14,082 nucleotides of DNA, taken from Christensenella sp. UBA1224. Lineage in GTDB: Bacteria > Bacillota > Clostridia > Christensenellales > Aristaeellaceae. The position numbers and the translations under genes are program-made. The stretch covers positions 11,348 to 25,429 of the forward strand of contig DBXA01000127.1 of the NCBI GenBank assembly GCA_002309235.1, written 5' to 3'. This document shows positions 1 to 6,979 of this stretch, in pieces (position 1 is the stretch's first letter; every line of letters starts with the position of its first letter). The notes beneath the pieces are model-generated. The model was given only the letters and a program-made list of their open reading frames with translations, was not told the origin of the DNA and did no database searches.

Positions 1-1286
1 AGCGTCCGGGCAGCTTCGATGGTCAGCAGCTGTACATTGATGTTGGTACGGTTGAGCGCGGCCAGCTGCTCCGGAAGATCCCCTATGAAGCACGGATTCA
101 CACCCGACTTATCCACCATGCAGGGCACCTCCACGCAGGCATTGCGCGGAAGATTCGTTATGAGACCGGTGTTCATGACGTTGCCGCCGATCTTTGTCGG
201 TATGCCGGTCTCCATTGCCTCCATGATGTAGCTCGCGTATTCACGGGAGCGCTTGTGGGTAAGAGTCGGATTCTCGGTGAGTTCTTTCCTCTGCTTTTCC
301 CAACGGGCGATCTGGTTCACGCAGCGGCGCGGATACTCGTCCAGCGGGATATTCCAACGGTCGATCAGTTCCGGATATTTGCTCTTGATAAAGTACGGGG
401 TATACTCGGCATTATGCTCAGAGGATTCGGTGATGTAGTAGCCGAATCGGTTCATGAGTTCCAGCCTCACCATGTCGTGATGCTTGCCTTCCTTCTCATA
501 CAGTTCCCATGCTTCCTTCAAGCGCGATTTGAATTCTTCGGGAATGTCGGGACGTTCCGCAAAGATCTCCTCGAGCGGCTTCTGCGGAAGCTTGCCCTGA
601 TTTTTCAGGAGAGCGCGCCTCTTGATCTCCGGATAGAGGTCTACGCCGTCTTTCTTGACCTCGAGCAGCCATGCCTGGTGATTGATGCCTGCGATCTTCC
701 ACTCGATGGAATCATCGTAATCCATGTTGAGCTCGCGCAGAAGCGTAGAGCAGCATACCTGCACGCTGTGGCACAGTCCCACCGTTTTTATAGGCGTCAT
801 GGTAAGCATTGCGCCTGTCAGCATAGCCATGGGGTTGGTATAGTTGAGGAACCAGGCGTCGGGACAGACTTCTTCCATATCGCGTGCAAAGTCCACCATA
901 ACGGGGATCGTGCGCAGCGCGCGGAAGATACCGCCGATACCCAAGGTATCCGCGATGGTCTGGCGCAGGCCGTACTTTTTCGGGATCTCGAAATCCGTCA
1001 CCGTACAGGGCTCATAACCGCCGACCTGTATAGCGTTAACGACATAGTTCGCGCCCCGCAGTGCATCCTTTCGGTTCTCTACACCCAGATACTTTTCGAT
1101 CTTCGCTTTTGAGCCGTTATTCCTGTTGATGGCCTCCAGCATGACTGCGGATTCTTCCAGACGCTTTCCGTCGATATCATACAGTGCGATCGTGCTCTCT
1201 TCCAGTGCGGGTGTCATCATGCTGTCACCGAGAACATTCTTGGCAAATACAGTAGAACCGGCACCCATAAAAGTGATTTTTGGCAT
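1..1286 (-). CDS. melA: GH4 alpha-galactosidase (MelA family), 3' end beyond window
   Basis: Glycoside hydrolase family 4 alpha-galactosidase, expected to split melibiose/raffinose-type alpha-galactosides in the cytoplasm by the NAD+ and divalent-metal dependent redox-elimination mechanism of that family. About 428 residues are visible. The N-terminal Rossmann motif is MPKITFMGAGST (residues 1-12). MelA-typical blocks follow: QVGGYEPCTVTDFE (87-100), LRQTIADTLGIGGIFRALRT (107-126), NYTNPMAM (148-155), GLCHSV (170-175, Cys/His of the metal site) and GINH (200-203). It resembles E. coli MelA (about 450 residues) from end to end as recalled, so roughly the last 20-40 residues are missing at the window edge. 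The start is fixed by AGGAGGG at 1294-1300 on the minus strand. It is the last visible gene of the transporter operon, 78 bases after a permease gene and behind a terminator-like hairpin. It has no signal peptide. The family assignment is firm; the exact galactoside is inferred. Confidence 0.93.
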   Translation of the reverse strand, partial: MPKITFMGAGSTVFAKNVLGDSMMTPALEESTIALYDIDGKRLEESAVMLEAINRNNGSKAKIEKYLGVENRKDALRGANYVVNAIQVGGYEPCTVTDFEIPKKYGLRQTIADTLGIGGIFRALRTIPVMVDFARDMEEVCPDAWFLNYTNPMAMLTGAMLTMTPIKTVGLCHSVQVCCSTLLRELNMDYDDSIEWKIAGINHQAWLLEVKKDGVDLYPEIKRRALLKNQGKLPQKPLEEIFAERPDIPEEFKSRLKEAWELYEKEGKHHDMVRLELMNRFGYYITESSEHNAEYTPYFIKSKYPELIDRWNIPLDEYPRRCVNQIARWEKQRKELTENPTLTHKRSREYASYIMEAMETGIPTKIGGNVMNTGLITNLPRNACVEVPCMVDKSGVNPCFIGDLPEQLAALNRTNINVQLLTIEAART

Positions 1287-1323
1287 TGGTGATCCCTCCT
1301 ATAAATTGATACCCGGTACTTAT

Positions 1324-1352
1324 AAAAAAACGGGATGAAACATCCCGTTTTT
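1324..1352 (-). terminator. Intrinsic-terminator-like hairpin between permease and melA
   Basis: Perfect 7-bp stem CGGGATG/CATCCCG (1331-1337 with 1341-1347) and a 3-base loop, flanked by A5 upstream and a run of seven T on the minus strand (1324-1330). It begins 12 bases after the permease stop codon. Only about 37 bases separate the T-run from the melA start, and I see no complete promoter there, so melA is probably expressed by read-through at a reduced level. Confidence 0.75.
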
Positions 1353-1364
1353 CTCGAATATCGA

Positions 1365-2294
1365 TCAGCCCTTGATAGCGCCGATCATAACGCCCTTGAC
1401 AAAGTAACGCTGCAGGAACGGATAGATCACAAGGATCGGCACCGTGGAAATAATGATGATGCAGTATTTGACGAGCTCGCGGTCGAATGCCTCGGCAGAC
1501 ATCGTAGTGATGTCCGTAGCCTGACTGGTCTCGTTCTGCACGATCAAAACCTCACGCAGGAACATCTGCAGAGGCCACAGCGTCTTATCGCGCTGGAACA
1601 TATAGGACTGATACCATGCATTCCAGTAACCAACGCCGTAGTACATGGCGATAACGGCGATAACGGCAGTGGAAAGAGGCATGACGACATGGAAGAGTAT
1701 CTGTACCTCGTTCGCGCCGTCCAGAAGCGCCGCCTCCTCAAGGGAATCCGGGATGCCCATAAAGAACGTACGCATGATAATGAGGTTATAGCTCGACATC
1801 ATCCAGGGCAGTATGAACGCCCACCATGTGTTGTAAACGCCAAGCCAGCGGACCACGAAGAACAGCGGGATGATACCGCCGGAGAAGAACATAGTGACCA
1901 GGATCAGCTTCATAGCCGCGCCGCGGATAAAGAAGTACTTACGTGATACGCAGAACGCGCCGAGCATGGTAACAAAGAGTCCAATGAGCGTACCGGTCAA
2001 AACGTAAGAAACAGTGTTGCGCGCGCCTATCAGGATGCCCTGGTGCCTTACTGCCATTTGATAACCATGGAATGTGAACGGGGCGATCGGAGCGACCAGC
2101 GGTTTGGTATTGGCCAGGATAGATTTCGCGTCCGAAAAGGAAGCTACCAGGCAGTAATAGAGCGGATATACAGCCACGAGCATGAGGATCGTCATGATCA
2201 CATAGAGCACCACGTTGGTGATACGGTCTCCCATGCTTGTCTTAATTCGGTTTTCCCGTGTGATGCCTCCGGCGGCGATATTTGTCTTTGCCAT
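1365..2294 (-). CDS. Carbohydrate ABC transporter permease, YtcP/LplC-like (CUT1 family)
   Basis: 309-residue inner-membrane permease of an oligosaccharide importer. Six hydrophobic segments can be picked out, beginning at about residues 27-50, 97-116, 127-147, 157-175, 207-223 and 277-293. The cytoplasmic EAA loop that docks the ATPase is EEAALLDGANEVQILFHVVM (186-205), with Pro at 206. Length and C-terminus (FVKGVMIGAIKG) are typical of the YtcP/LplC branch. ATG 2294 is preceded by AGGAGGG, and the gene follows the other permease by 15 bases, so they are co-transcribed. No ATP-binding subunit lies in the window. Transporters of this type commonly share a distant MsiK/UgpC-like ATPase, which is known biology rather than seen here. 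The alpha-galactoside substrate is inferred from the flanking hydrolases. Confidence 0.92.
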   Translation of the reverse strand: MAKTNIAAGGITRENRIKTSMGDRITNVVLYVIMTILMLVAVYPLYYCLVASFSDAKSILANTKPLVAPIAPFTFHGYQMAVRHQGILIGARNTVSYVLTGTLIGLFVTMLGAFCVSRKYFFIRGAAMKLILVTMFFSGGIIPLFFVVRWLGVYNTWWAFILPWMMSSYNLIIMRTFFMGIPDSLEEAALLDGANEVQILFHVVMPLSTAVIAVIAMYYGVGYWNAWYQSYMFQRDKTLWPLQMFLREVLIVQNETSQATDITTMSAEAFDRELVKYCIIIISTVPILVIYPFLQRYFVKGVMIGAIKG

Positions 2295-2309
2295 ATCTGG
2301 TGCCCTCCT

Positions 2310-3272
2310 TTACCACAGACTGCTCTCGGTGACTTTACGGGAAAGCGCATTCGTGGAGAGCAGGAGGATGATGTTGATCGCGGAGTTCAGGAGACCGACG
2401 GCCGTAGCGTAGGAATACTGCATGCGGGTCATACCCATGCGGTACACATAAGTGGAAATAACATCCGCCGTCTCATAGACCATTTCGCTGTAGAGCAGGT
2501 GGATACGATCCCAGCCGAGGCTCATCAGGTTACCGATGCGCAGGATGAGAAGGATGATGATGGTCGGAGCGATGCCGGGCAGTGTGACATGCCACATCTG
2601 CTGCCAGCGGCCCGCGCCATCCACCGTAGCGGCCTCATACAGCGATGCATCGATACTGGTCAGGGCAGCAAAGAAGATGATGGAATCCCAGCCGAGCTCC
2701 TGCCAGATGTTCATGCAGATGTACAGCGTTTTGAAGTAACGGGGAATAGAGAGAAGATTTGTCTTCGGCATCCCGAAATAAGCGAGGATATTCGTGATGA
2801 TACCGGTGGATCGCGTGAAGATGATCATCAAGGCGCACACAACGACCGAGGAAACGAAGTGAGGCATGTAGGTGACGGTCTGCACGACCTTGCGGAATTT
2901 GATGGACCGGCATTCGTTCAGCACCAGCGCAAACAGGATGGGCAGCGGGAAACCGAAGATGAGCATGCCCAGGTTGATGCCCAACGTATTGCGCACCAGG
3001 CGCCAGAGGTAAGGTCCATAGATAAACTCCTTGAATTTGTCCAGGCCGACCCATTGGCTGCCAAAGATACCCATCATGGGCTTGAAATCCTTAAAGGCGA
3101 TGATGATGCCGTACATCGGCCAGTAGTGGAAAAGCACATAGTACGCAAACACGGGGAAGAACATGATGTACAGCCACGGATGTGCCTTTATGTTGTCAAA
3201 GAGTCTGAGGAAATAGTTTTTTTCTTTATAGCCTTTGCGGATAGCCGGTCCGTTGGTCTTAACCTGGCTCAT
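2310..3272 (-). CDS. Carbohydrate ABC transporter permease, LplB-like (CUT1 family)
   Basis: 320-residue partner permease of the importer, LplB/YteP type. It opens with a charged cytoplasmic stretch, then the first membrane segment (about 31-50) and the family-typical run FHYWPMYGIIIAFKDF (48-63). Further hydrophobic segments occur near 97-117, 138-153, 183-204, 233-250 and 288-306. The EAA loop is LYEAATVDGAGRWQQMWHVT (211-230) followed by LPGI. The reading frame is open further upstream, to 3434, but ATG 3272 is chosen because AGGAGGAG sits at 3279-3286 at ideal spacing and because upstream residues would run through the hairpin region after the binding-protein gene. It lies 201 bases downstream of the binding-protein gene in the same operon. 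Confidence 0.92.
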   Translation of the reverse strand: MSQVKTNGPAIRKGYKEKNYFLRLFDNIKAHPWLYIMFFPVFAYYVLFHYWPMYGIIIAFKDFKPMMGIFGSQWVGLDKFKEFIYGPYLWRLVRNTLGINLGMLIFGFPLPILFALVLNECRSIKFRKVVQTVTYMPHFVSSVVVCALMIIFTRSTGIITNILAYFGMPKTNLLSIPRYFKTLYICMNIWQELGWDSIIFFAALTSIDASLYEAATVDGAGRWQQMWHVTLPGIAPTIIILLILRIGNLMSLGWDRIHLLYSEMVYETADVISTYVYRMGMTRMQYSYATAVGLLNSAINIILLLSTNALSRKVTESSLW

Positions 3273-3278
3273 AAATAT

Positions 3279-3286
3279 CTCCTCCT
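3279..3286 (-). promoter_or_regulatory. Ribosome binding site deciding the LplB-like permease start
   Basis: AGGAGGAG on the minus strand, six bases before ATG 3272 (eight from the AGGAGG core). It is the best-placed site in this frame and rules against the in-frame upstream start at 3434, which has no comparable site. Confidence 0.85.
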
Positions 3287-3419
3287 GAAAACATCTCCTG
3301 CCGGAGACTTTCTGTGCCCGCTGTGTGCGAGCGCGTATGAGGCCTGTAAAGCGGCAGGCCGCATACGTACCCGTACCTGAAGCGTTCTTTTGCGTCTGTG
3401 ATCCGAAAAACGATGAGGA

Positions 3420-3448
3420 CCGGGGACCCGGCAAAGCCGGGTCCCCGG
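3420..3448 (-). other. 13-bp GC-rich hairpin after the binding-protein gene (mRNA-stabilising or partial terminator)
   Basis: Perfect inverted repeat CGGGGACCCGGC (3421-3432) and GCCGGGTCCCCG (3436-3447), plus an outer C-G pair, with a 3-base AAA loop. It begins 22 bases after the binding-protein stop codon. On the minus strand it is not followed directly by a T-run; a T5 stretch comes only about 10 bases later. This fits an RNA-stability or attenuating hairpin better than a full terminator. Such elements often let an ABC operon make more binding protein than permease (known from the malE-malF type arrangement); that role here is inference. Confidence 0.7.
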
Positions 3449-3473
3449 GTTGATTGTCACAAGAACAAGCTTA

Positions 3474-5138
3474 TCAGCGTGCGTTGTAACGATCGGTAGC
3501 ATCCTGGACGACTTTGATAGCATCCTCGATGCCGAGGGTGTAGAGCTGGTCAACATAGCTGTCCCAGTTGTCGATAGAATCATCGCCGAAGACGATGTTG
3601 TAGATCTTCTCCCAAATGTAGGTCTGAACGTTGGTGACGATCGGGTCACGAACGGTAGCCTCATCAGCGGTCAAAGAGATGGTGGACGGTACGTGACGGC
3701 TGCTGTCGGCATACTTGGTCCAGGCTTCCCAGCACTGCGCGTTGCAGGGCTCGCCATACTGCATATACTCCATCTCAGAAGCATACTCGGAAGAGAGGGA
3801 CTGGATGGTGTAGATGTAGCGGATGGAGTTGTACTCCAGCTCGGGGTTCTTCAGGATGTAGTCAGAGAACTGACGGGTTCCATCGGGGTTGGTCCAATGG
3901 ATCACGACCTCCTGGCCGGCATCCTTGTGCAGCTGGTCGATAGCCTTTTCGGGGCCGAAGACCATCAGCTCAGTTCCTTCGTAGCTGTACAGATAGTCAA
4001 ACGCCTTGAAGCTCTCAACGGGAGCCGGGTTGGTGGTGGAAATGCCCCAATAGTTGCCGTTCTCACCGTTGACGATCGGACGGGCGAAGCCGTTGGTCTC
4101 GCCGACGGAATCCTTATCCTTGGCGGGAGCAGTCAGACCGATAAGGACGAAGTCCTCATTGTTGGTGCCGGCTTTGCCGACAGCGATGTCTTCCTGGGTC
4201 TCCCAGTTGCCGATGGCGCACATGACGGACTGGCCGGAAGTGACCATGGCCTCTGCATCAGAGTGCGTACGGGTGGTGGAGTCGACGTCGATGAGGCCTT
4301 CCTGTGCCCAAGCCTTCATCATTGCCAGCCACCCCTTGTACTCGGGCTGCAGCTGCGCATAGGTTACCTTGCCTTCGCTGTCGAGCATGAAACCGTTGGT
4401 GGTCACGCCTGCCCAGGCAGCAAGGAAGTCACCATTGTAGTAGTAGGAAGAATTCAGCTTCTCAAGAGCCAGCGGGACCTTGACGCCTTCGACTTCCTTC
4501 ATGGCGACGAGCATGTCATGCACTTCGTCGATCGTCTCGGGAACGTCGATATCAAGCTCGTCAAGCAGATCGCCGCGCACGACCATACCGGTATGCTGCT
4601 GTCCGAGAACCGGTACGCGCTGGGAAGCGGCGCCGAAGCGGTACATGCCGGAGTCTGTCTTGAAGTTGTTGGCCGCCTGCTCATCCCAGTTGGTATGGGC
4701 TTCGGTCAGGTAGTAGTAGCCGTACTGGGTGATGTAGTCGTTCAGGTGGAGCAGAACGCCATCACGGATAGCGCCTTCCACACCGCCGGTGTAATAGCTT
4801 GAGAAGCTGCCTGTGGACCACATGTCCGGCAGATCCATGGAAGCGATGGTGGTGAGGAAGAAGGTGCCGTCGTCATTCAGCGGCGGATGTACAAAGGTGA
4901 AATCCAGGCCGGTGCGGGCTTCCCATTCCTTGATGGCAACATGCTCATCATAGGTCAGATAAGCCTTCTCATAGCCGGCCTCAGTGCCCATGTAGATGGA
5001 CAGCTGCGGGATCGAGCCATCACCGATCGGAAGATCATACTTCTCGGGGATCGGCGGAAGCTCAACTTCAGCCACGCCTGCGAAGCACGTCATGACGAGC
5101 ATGAGCGCCAGCAGAAGAGAAACGAGAGTCTTTTTCAT
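3474..5138 (-). CDS. Extracellular sugar-binding protein of the ABC importer (LplA/YtcQ-like)
   Basis: 554-residue solute-binding protein that captures the sugar outside the cell and delivers it to the two permeases encoded downstream. The N-terminus is a clear export signal: MKK, a hydrophobic core to about residue 17, then CFAGVAEVE. Length and layout fit the large LplA/YtcQ-type binding proteins that pair with LplB/YtcP permeases. The mature part is rich in Trp, Tyr and acidic residues (for example EWEARTGLDFTFVHPP near 51-66 and MVFGPEKAIDQLH past 390), as expected for a sugar cleft. The expected lipobox is poor: the only early Cys sits in LVMTC, with Thr at -1, so lipid anchoring is doubtful. 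The start is set by AGGAGGT at 5147-5153. Tandem stops TGA TAA end the gene. It is first in its operon, behind the promoter at 5243-5271. Confidence 0.9.
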   Translation of the reverse strand: MKKTLVSLLLALMLVMTCFAGVAEVELPPIPEKYDLPIGDGSIPQLSIYMGTEAGYEKAYLTYDEHVAIKEWEARTGLDFTFVHPPLNDDGTFFLTTIASMDLPDMWSTGSFSSYYTGGVEGAIRDGVLLHLNDYITQYGYYYLTEAHTNWDEQAANNFKTDSGMYRFGAASQRVPVLGQQHTGMVVRGDLLDELDIDVPETIDEVHDMLVAMKEVEGVKVPLALEKLNSSYYYNGDFLAAWAGVTTNGFMLDSEGKVTYAQLQPEYKGWLAMMKAWAQEGLIDVDSTTRTHSDAEAMVTSGQSVMCAIGNWETQEDIAVGKAGTNNEDFVLIGLTAPAKDKDSVGETNGFARPIVNGENGNYWGISTTNPAPVESFKAFDYLYSYEGTELMVFGPEKAIDQLHKDAGQEVVIHWTNPDGTRQFSDYILKNPELEYNSIRYIYTIQSLSSEYASEMEYMQYGEPCNAQCWEAWTKYADSSRHVPSTISLTADEATVRDPIVTNVQTYIWEKIYNIVFGDDSIDNWDSYVDQLYTLGIEDAIKVVQDATDRYNAR

Positions 5139-5166
5139 GTTTCAAGACCTCCTATTATATTTCCTA

Positions 5167-5183
5167 AACAGGCACAGCCTGTT
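5167..5183 (-). promoter_or_regulatory. Inverted repeat in the 5' leader of the transporter operon
   Basis: Perfect 7-bp inverted repeat AACAGGC-aca-GCCTGTT, between the predicted transcription start (about 5236) and the ribosome binding site (5147-5153). An overlapping alternative pairing, AGCCT with AGGCT (5176-5180 with 5186-5190), could exclude it. It could be an RNA hairpin or a DNA operator; the sequence alone does not decide. No regulator gene is visible in the window. Confidence 0.45.
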
Positions 5184-5242
5184 ATAGGCTCTGAAAGGGG
5201 AGCGGCTCAAAGGGGCATTATCCCCCCTCGCTACGTTCACAT

Positions 5243-5271
5243 ATTTTAACCGACTTTGTCGCTTTTGTAAA
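5243..5271 (-). promoter_or_regulatory. Sigma-A-like promoter of the transporter operon
   Basis: On the minus strand, -35 TTTACA (5266-5271) and -10 TAAAAT (5243-5248) are separated by 17 bases; each matches the consensus at 5 of 6 positions. The predicted start near 5236 gives a leader of about 98 bases. The spacer contains the palindrome CGACAAAGTCG (5251-5261), a position where a bound repressor would block polymerase. That it is an operator is a guess. Confidence 0.65.
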
Positions 5272-5411
5272 TAGTCCCCCGTTTATTTTTTATGATTGTG
5301 ATAAATAACCGTTCAAACGCAACAAAAATGTAAATATCGGCAAAAAGTTCGATTATTCCCGTTATTGTAAGCGATCCTGAAAAAAACATAGCCCTGACCC
5401 ATAAAAAACAT

Positions 5412-5440
5412 TCCACAAGCTGCGGATTCTGTGCTATACT
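5412..5440 (+). promoter_or_regulatory. Sigma-A-like promoter of the RCC1 lipoprotein / GH27 unit
   Basis: -35 TCCACA (5412-5417, 4 of 6) and -10 TATACT (5435-5440, 5 of 6) with a 17-base spacer. It lies just downstream of an AT-rich stretch (about 5240-5410) in the divergent region. The leader to ATG 5526 is about 80 bases. The remaining 5139-5525 sequence holds no convincing gene. Confidence 0.6.
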
Positions 5441-5452
5441 AATTACATTCGT

Positions 5453-5488
5453 AAAGGAACGGAGAAGCTTATCCCTCTCCGCACCTTT
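5453..5488 (+). promoter_or_regulatory. Stem-loop in the 5' leader of the RCC1 lipoprotein gene
   Basis: CGGAGA (5460-5465) pairs with TCTCCG (5476-5481) around a 10-base loop. An outer stem AAAGG/CCTTT (5453-5457 with 5484-5488) is separated by a 2x2 internal loop. It sits about 7-40 bases after the predicted transcription start and 22 bases before the ribosome binding site, followed by a U-rich stretch. It may be a leader-stability or attenuation element; no known riboswitch is recognised. Confidence 0.45.
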
Positions 5489-5525
5489 CTAATTTGATTC
5501 TTTTCCGATAAGGAGGTACCAAACC

Positions 5526-6902
5526 ATGAAAAAACATGTACGCATGCTCCTCGCGTTTCTGCTGACGGCATGCTTGCTCCTGGCTGCAGGCTGCGGCAGT
5601 GATAAGCCGGCCCCGACACCCGCTCCGACGCAGGCCCCTACCGAAGCTCCTATCGAAGCCCCCACTGAAGCCCCGGCGGCCAATGACGGCGGCGAAACCG
5701 CTGCCGAAGCCACCCCCGCTCCCACACAGGCGATCGGAACGGAAGTCTCCTCCAGCGGCATGACAGTCGTCGGCGTAGGCGGCACCGGTACCGCAAGCGA
5801 TACCAAGACCACCGAGACCAGTGCCGTCTCCCGCGCAAACGTGGATGACAACGGCTGGGTCTATATCGCTTCCGGTTATGATTATATCATGGCCCTGCAG
5901 GCAGACGGAACACTATGCGGATGGGGCCGCAACAGCTACGGCCAAGTCGGTTCCGGCACATACAAGGATCCCTGCGTCATGGCCATCCAGCCGGTGCTGA
6001 CCGACATCGTGGCGGTAGACGCCGGTAAGGAACACACCGCCGCCGCCGGTAAGGATGGTACCCTTTACATCTGGGGTGCCAACCATGAGAGCCAGCTGGG
6101 CGACAACACGCACCAGGGCCGTGATGAGCCGGGTTCCGCAAAATCCCTGGTCGAGACGGGTGAAAAGATCATCGATATCGCCCCCGGTATGACCTGCACC
6201 TTCGCTCTGGCGGAAGACGGCACGCTGTATGGTTTCGGCGCCAACGGCAAAGGCCAATTGGGCGGCTACGCGGATAAAGAAGCTCCGCTTCCCGCAGCCG
6301 TAGCTGAAGATGTCGCCAGCGTATACTCCGCCGGTGAGTTCTCCTTTATCATCAAGAAGGACGGCTCCATCTGGGCAGCAGGCTCCAACAAGCGCGGTCA
6401 GCTCGGCCTTGGCGAAGAAGTGGACCAGTGTACTGCATGGACAGAAGTCACCACCATCTCCGACGTCGTCTCCTTCGCGCTGGGTGAGCAGTTCACCCTG
6501 GCGCTCAAGGCAGACGGCACGGTATGGGCAGTAGGCCGCAACAACCGCGGCCAGCTGGGCATTGGCAGTGAAGAAAAAGCCATCTACCAGTGGACGCAGG
6601 TTGCCGAGGACGCAAAGGCGGTATTGGCAGGCGTCGAGACCGCGGGCATGGTGAAGAATGACGGCACCCTCTGGATGTGGGGCCTTAATGACTTCGGCCA
6701 GGTCGGCAACGGCGACAAGGTCAACCAATCCTCTCCCGTCCAGGTACTCGACGGCGTAAAGATGGCCGATTGCGGTCAGAGCCACGGCGTAGCGCTGAAG
6801 GAAGACGGCTCCATATGGGTCTGGGGCCAGAACAAGTACTACCAGCTGTGCGACGGCACGACCACAGACTGCCTCACACCCAAGCAGGTCGTAAGCAAGT
6901 AA
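5526..6902 (+). CDS. Secreted lipoprotein with seven RCC1-type repeats
   Basis: 458-residue predicted membrane-anchored lipoprotein. Residues 1-22 are a signal peptide with lipobox LAAGC (Cys23 is the expected lipid attachment site). A low-complexity Ala/Pro/Thr/Glu linker follows (about 28-52), then a Gly/Thr/Ser-rich segment to about residue 105. The rest holds seven repeats of about 50 residues with RCC1 signatures: WGRNSYGQVGSG, WGANHESQLGDN, FGANGKGQLGGY, AGSNKRGQLGLG, VGRNNRGQLGIG, WGLNDFGQVGNG and the degenerate WGQNKYYQLCDG. Seven repeats predict a closed seven-bladed beta-propeller displayed outside the cell. RCC1 propellers bind protein or ligand partners; no enzyme motif is evident, so the function is unknown. 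AGGAGG at 5511-5516 sets the start. It is first in its unit and followed after 77 bases by GH27, hinting at a link to sugar binding or sensing (inference). Confidence 0.9.
   Translation: MKKHVRMLLAFLLTACLLLAAGCGSDKPAPTPAPTQAPTEAPIEAPTEAPAANDGGETAAEATPAPTQAIGTEVSSSGMTVVGVGGTGTASDTKTTETSAVSRANVDDNGWVYIASGYDYIMALQADGTLCGWGRNSYGQVGSGTYKDPCVMAIQPVLTDIVAVDAGKEHTAAAGKDGTLYIWGANHESQLGDNTHQGRDEPGSAKSLVETGEKIIDIAPGMTCTFALAEDGTLYGFGANGKGQLGGYADKEAPLPAAVAEDVASVYSAGEFSFIIKKDGSIWAAGSNKRGQLGLGEEVDQCTAWTEVTTISDVVSFALGEQFTLALKADGTVWAVGRNNRGQLGIGSEEKAIYQWTQVAEDAKAVLAGVETAGMVKNDGTLWMWGLNDFGQVGNGDKVNQSSPVQVLDGVKMADCGQSHGVALKEDGSIWVWGQNKYYQLCDGTTTDCLTPKQVVSK
5607..5675 (+). repeat. Low-complexity Ala/Pro/Thr/Glu linker repeat inside the RCC1 lipoprotein gene
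   Basis: Encodes tandem APT/APTE/APIE units (residues 28-50), which act as a flexible spacer between the lipid anchor and the propeller. The DNA repeats are imperfect, built of GCY-CCN-ACN-GAA codon units, so unit number could vary between strains. Confidence 0.8.
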
Positions 6903-6916
6903 AAAACAGTTATCCC

Positions 6917-6946
6917 GCCCCCGGCTGCCGCCGGGGGCATATTTTC
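6917..6946 (+). terminator. Hairpin terminator or attenuator between the RCC1 lipoprotein and GH27 genes
   Basis: Perfect 9-bp stem GCCCCCGGC/GCCGGGGGC (6917-6925 with 6930-6938), 4-base loop, followed by ATATTTT. The T-run is weak, and only 33 bases remain before the GH27 start, with no promoter seen between. Partial termination with read-through into GH27 is the likely behaviour. Confidence 0.65.
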
Positions 6947-6979
6947 TACAGGAACAACATGGAAAAGGAGAAATGCACA

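Noticed and set aside
2043..3380. Long plus-strand reading frame (445 codons) opposite the permease genes
   Set aside because: It lies antisense to clear permease genes, resembles no family, is full of His/Asp/Arg runs typical of a reversed frame, and has no ribosome binding site.
3273..3434. In-frame upstream extension of the LplB-like permease
   Set aside because: It would translate through the intergenic hairpin area; the AGGAGGAG site at 3279-3286 supports ATG 3272, and the extension is unlike the family.
3450..4802. Long plus-strand reading frame (450 codons) opposite the binding-protein gene
   Set aside because: It is an antisense shadow of the binding-protein gene, with no ribosome binding site and no recognisable domain.
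5310..5319. Small palindrome CGTTCAAACG in the divergent region
   Set aside because: Only four pairs per arm, and not positioned at a promoter element; expected by chance.
5365..5379. Catabolite-repression (cre)-like site TTGTAAGCGATCCTG
   Set aside because: It matches the front of the cre consensus but fails the final conserved C and W, and lies outside both promoters; too weak to call.
6770..6979. In-frame upstream extension of the GH27 gene
   Set aside because: It overlaps the end of the RCC1 gene and the terminator hairpin; AAGGAG supports ATG 6980, and the family motif PMGFNTWN begins right after it.
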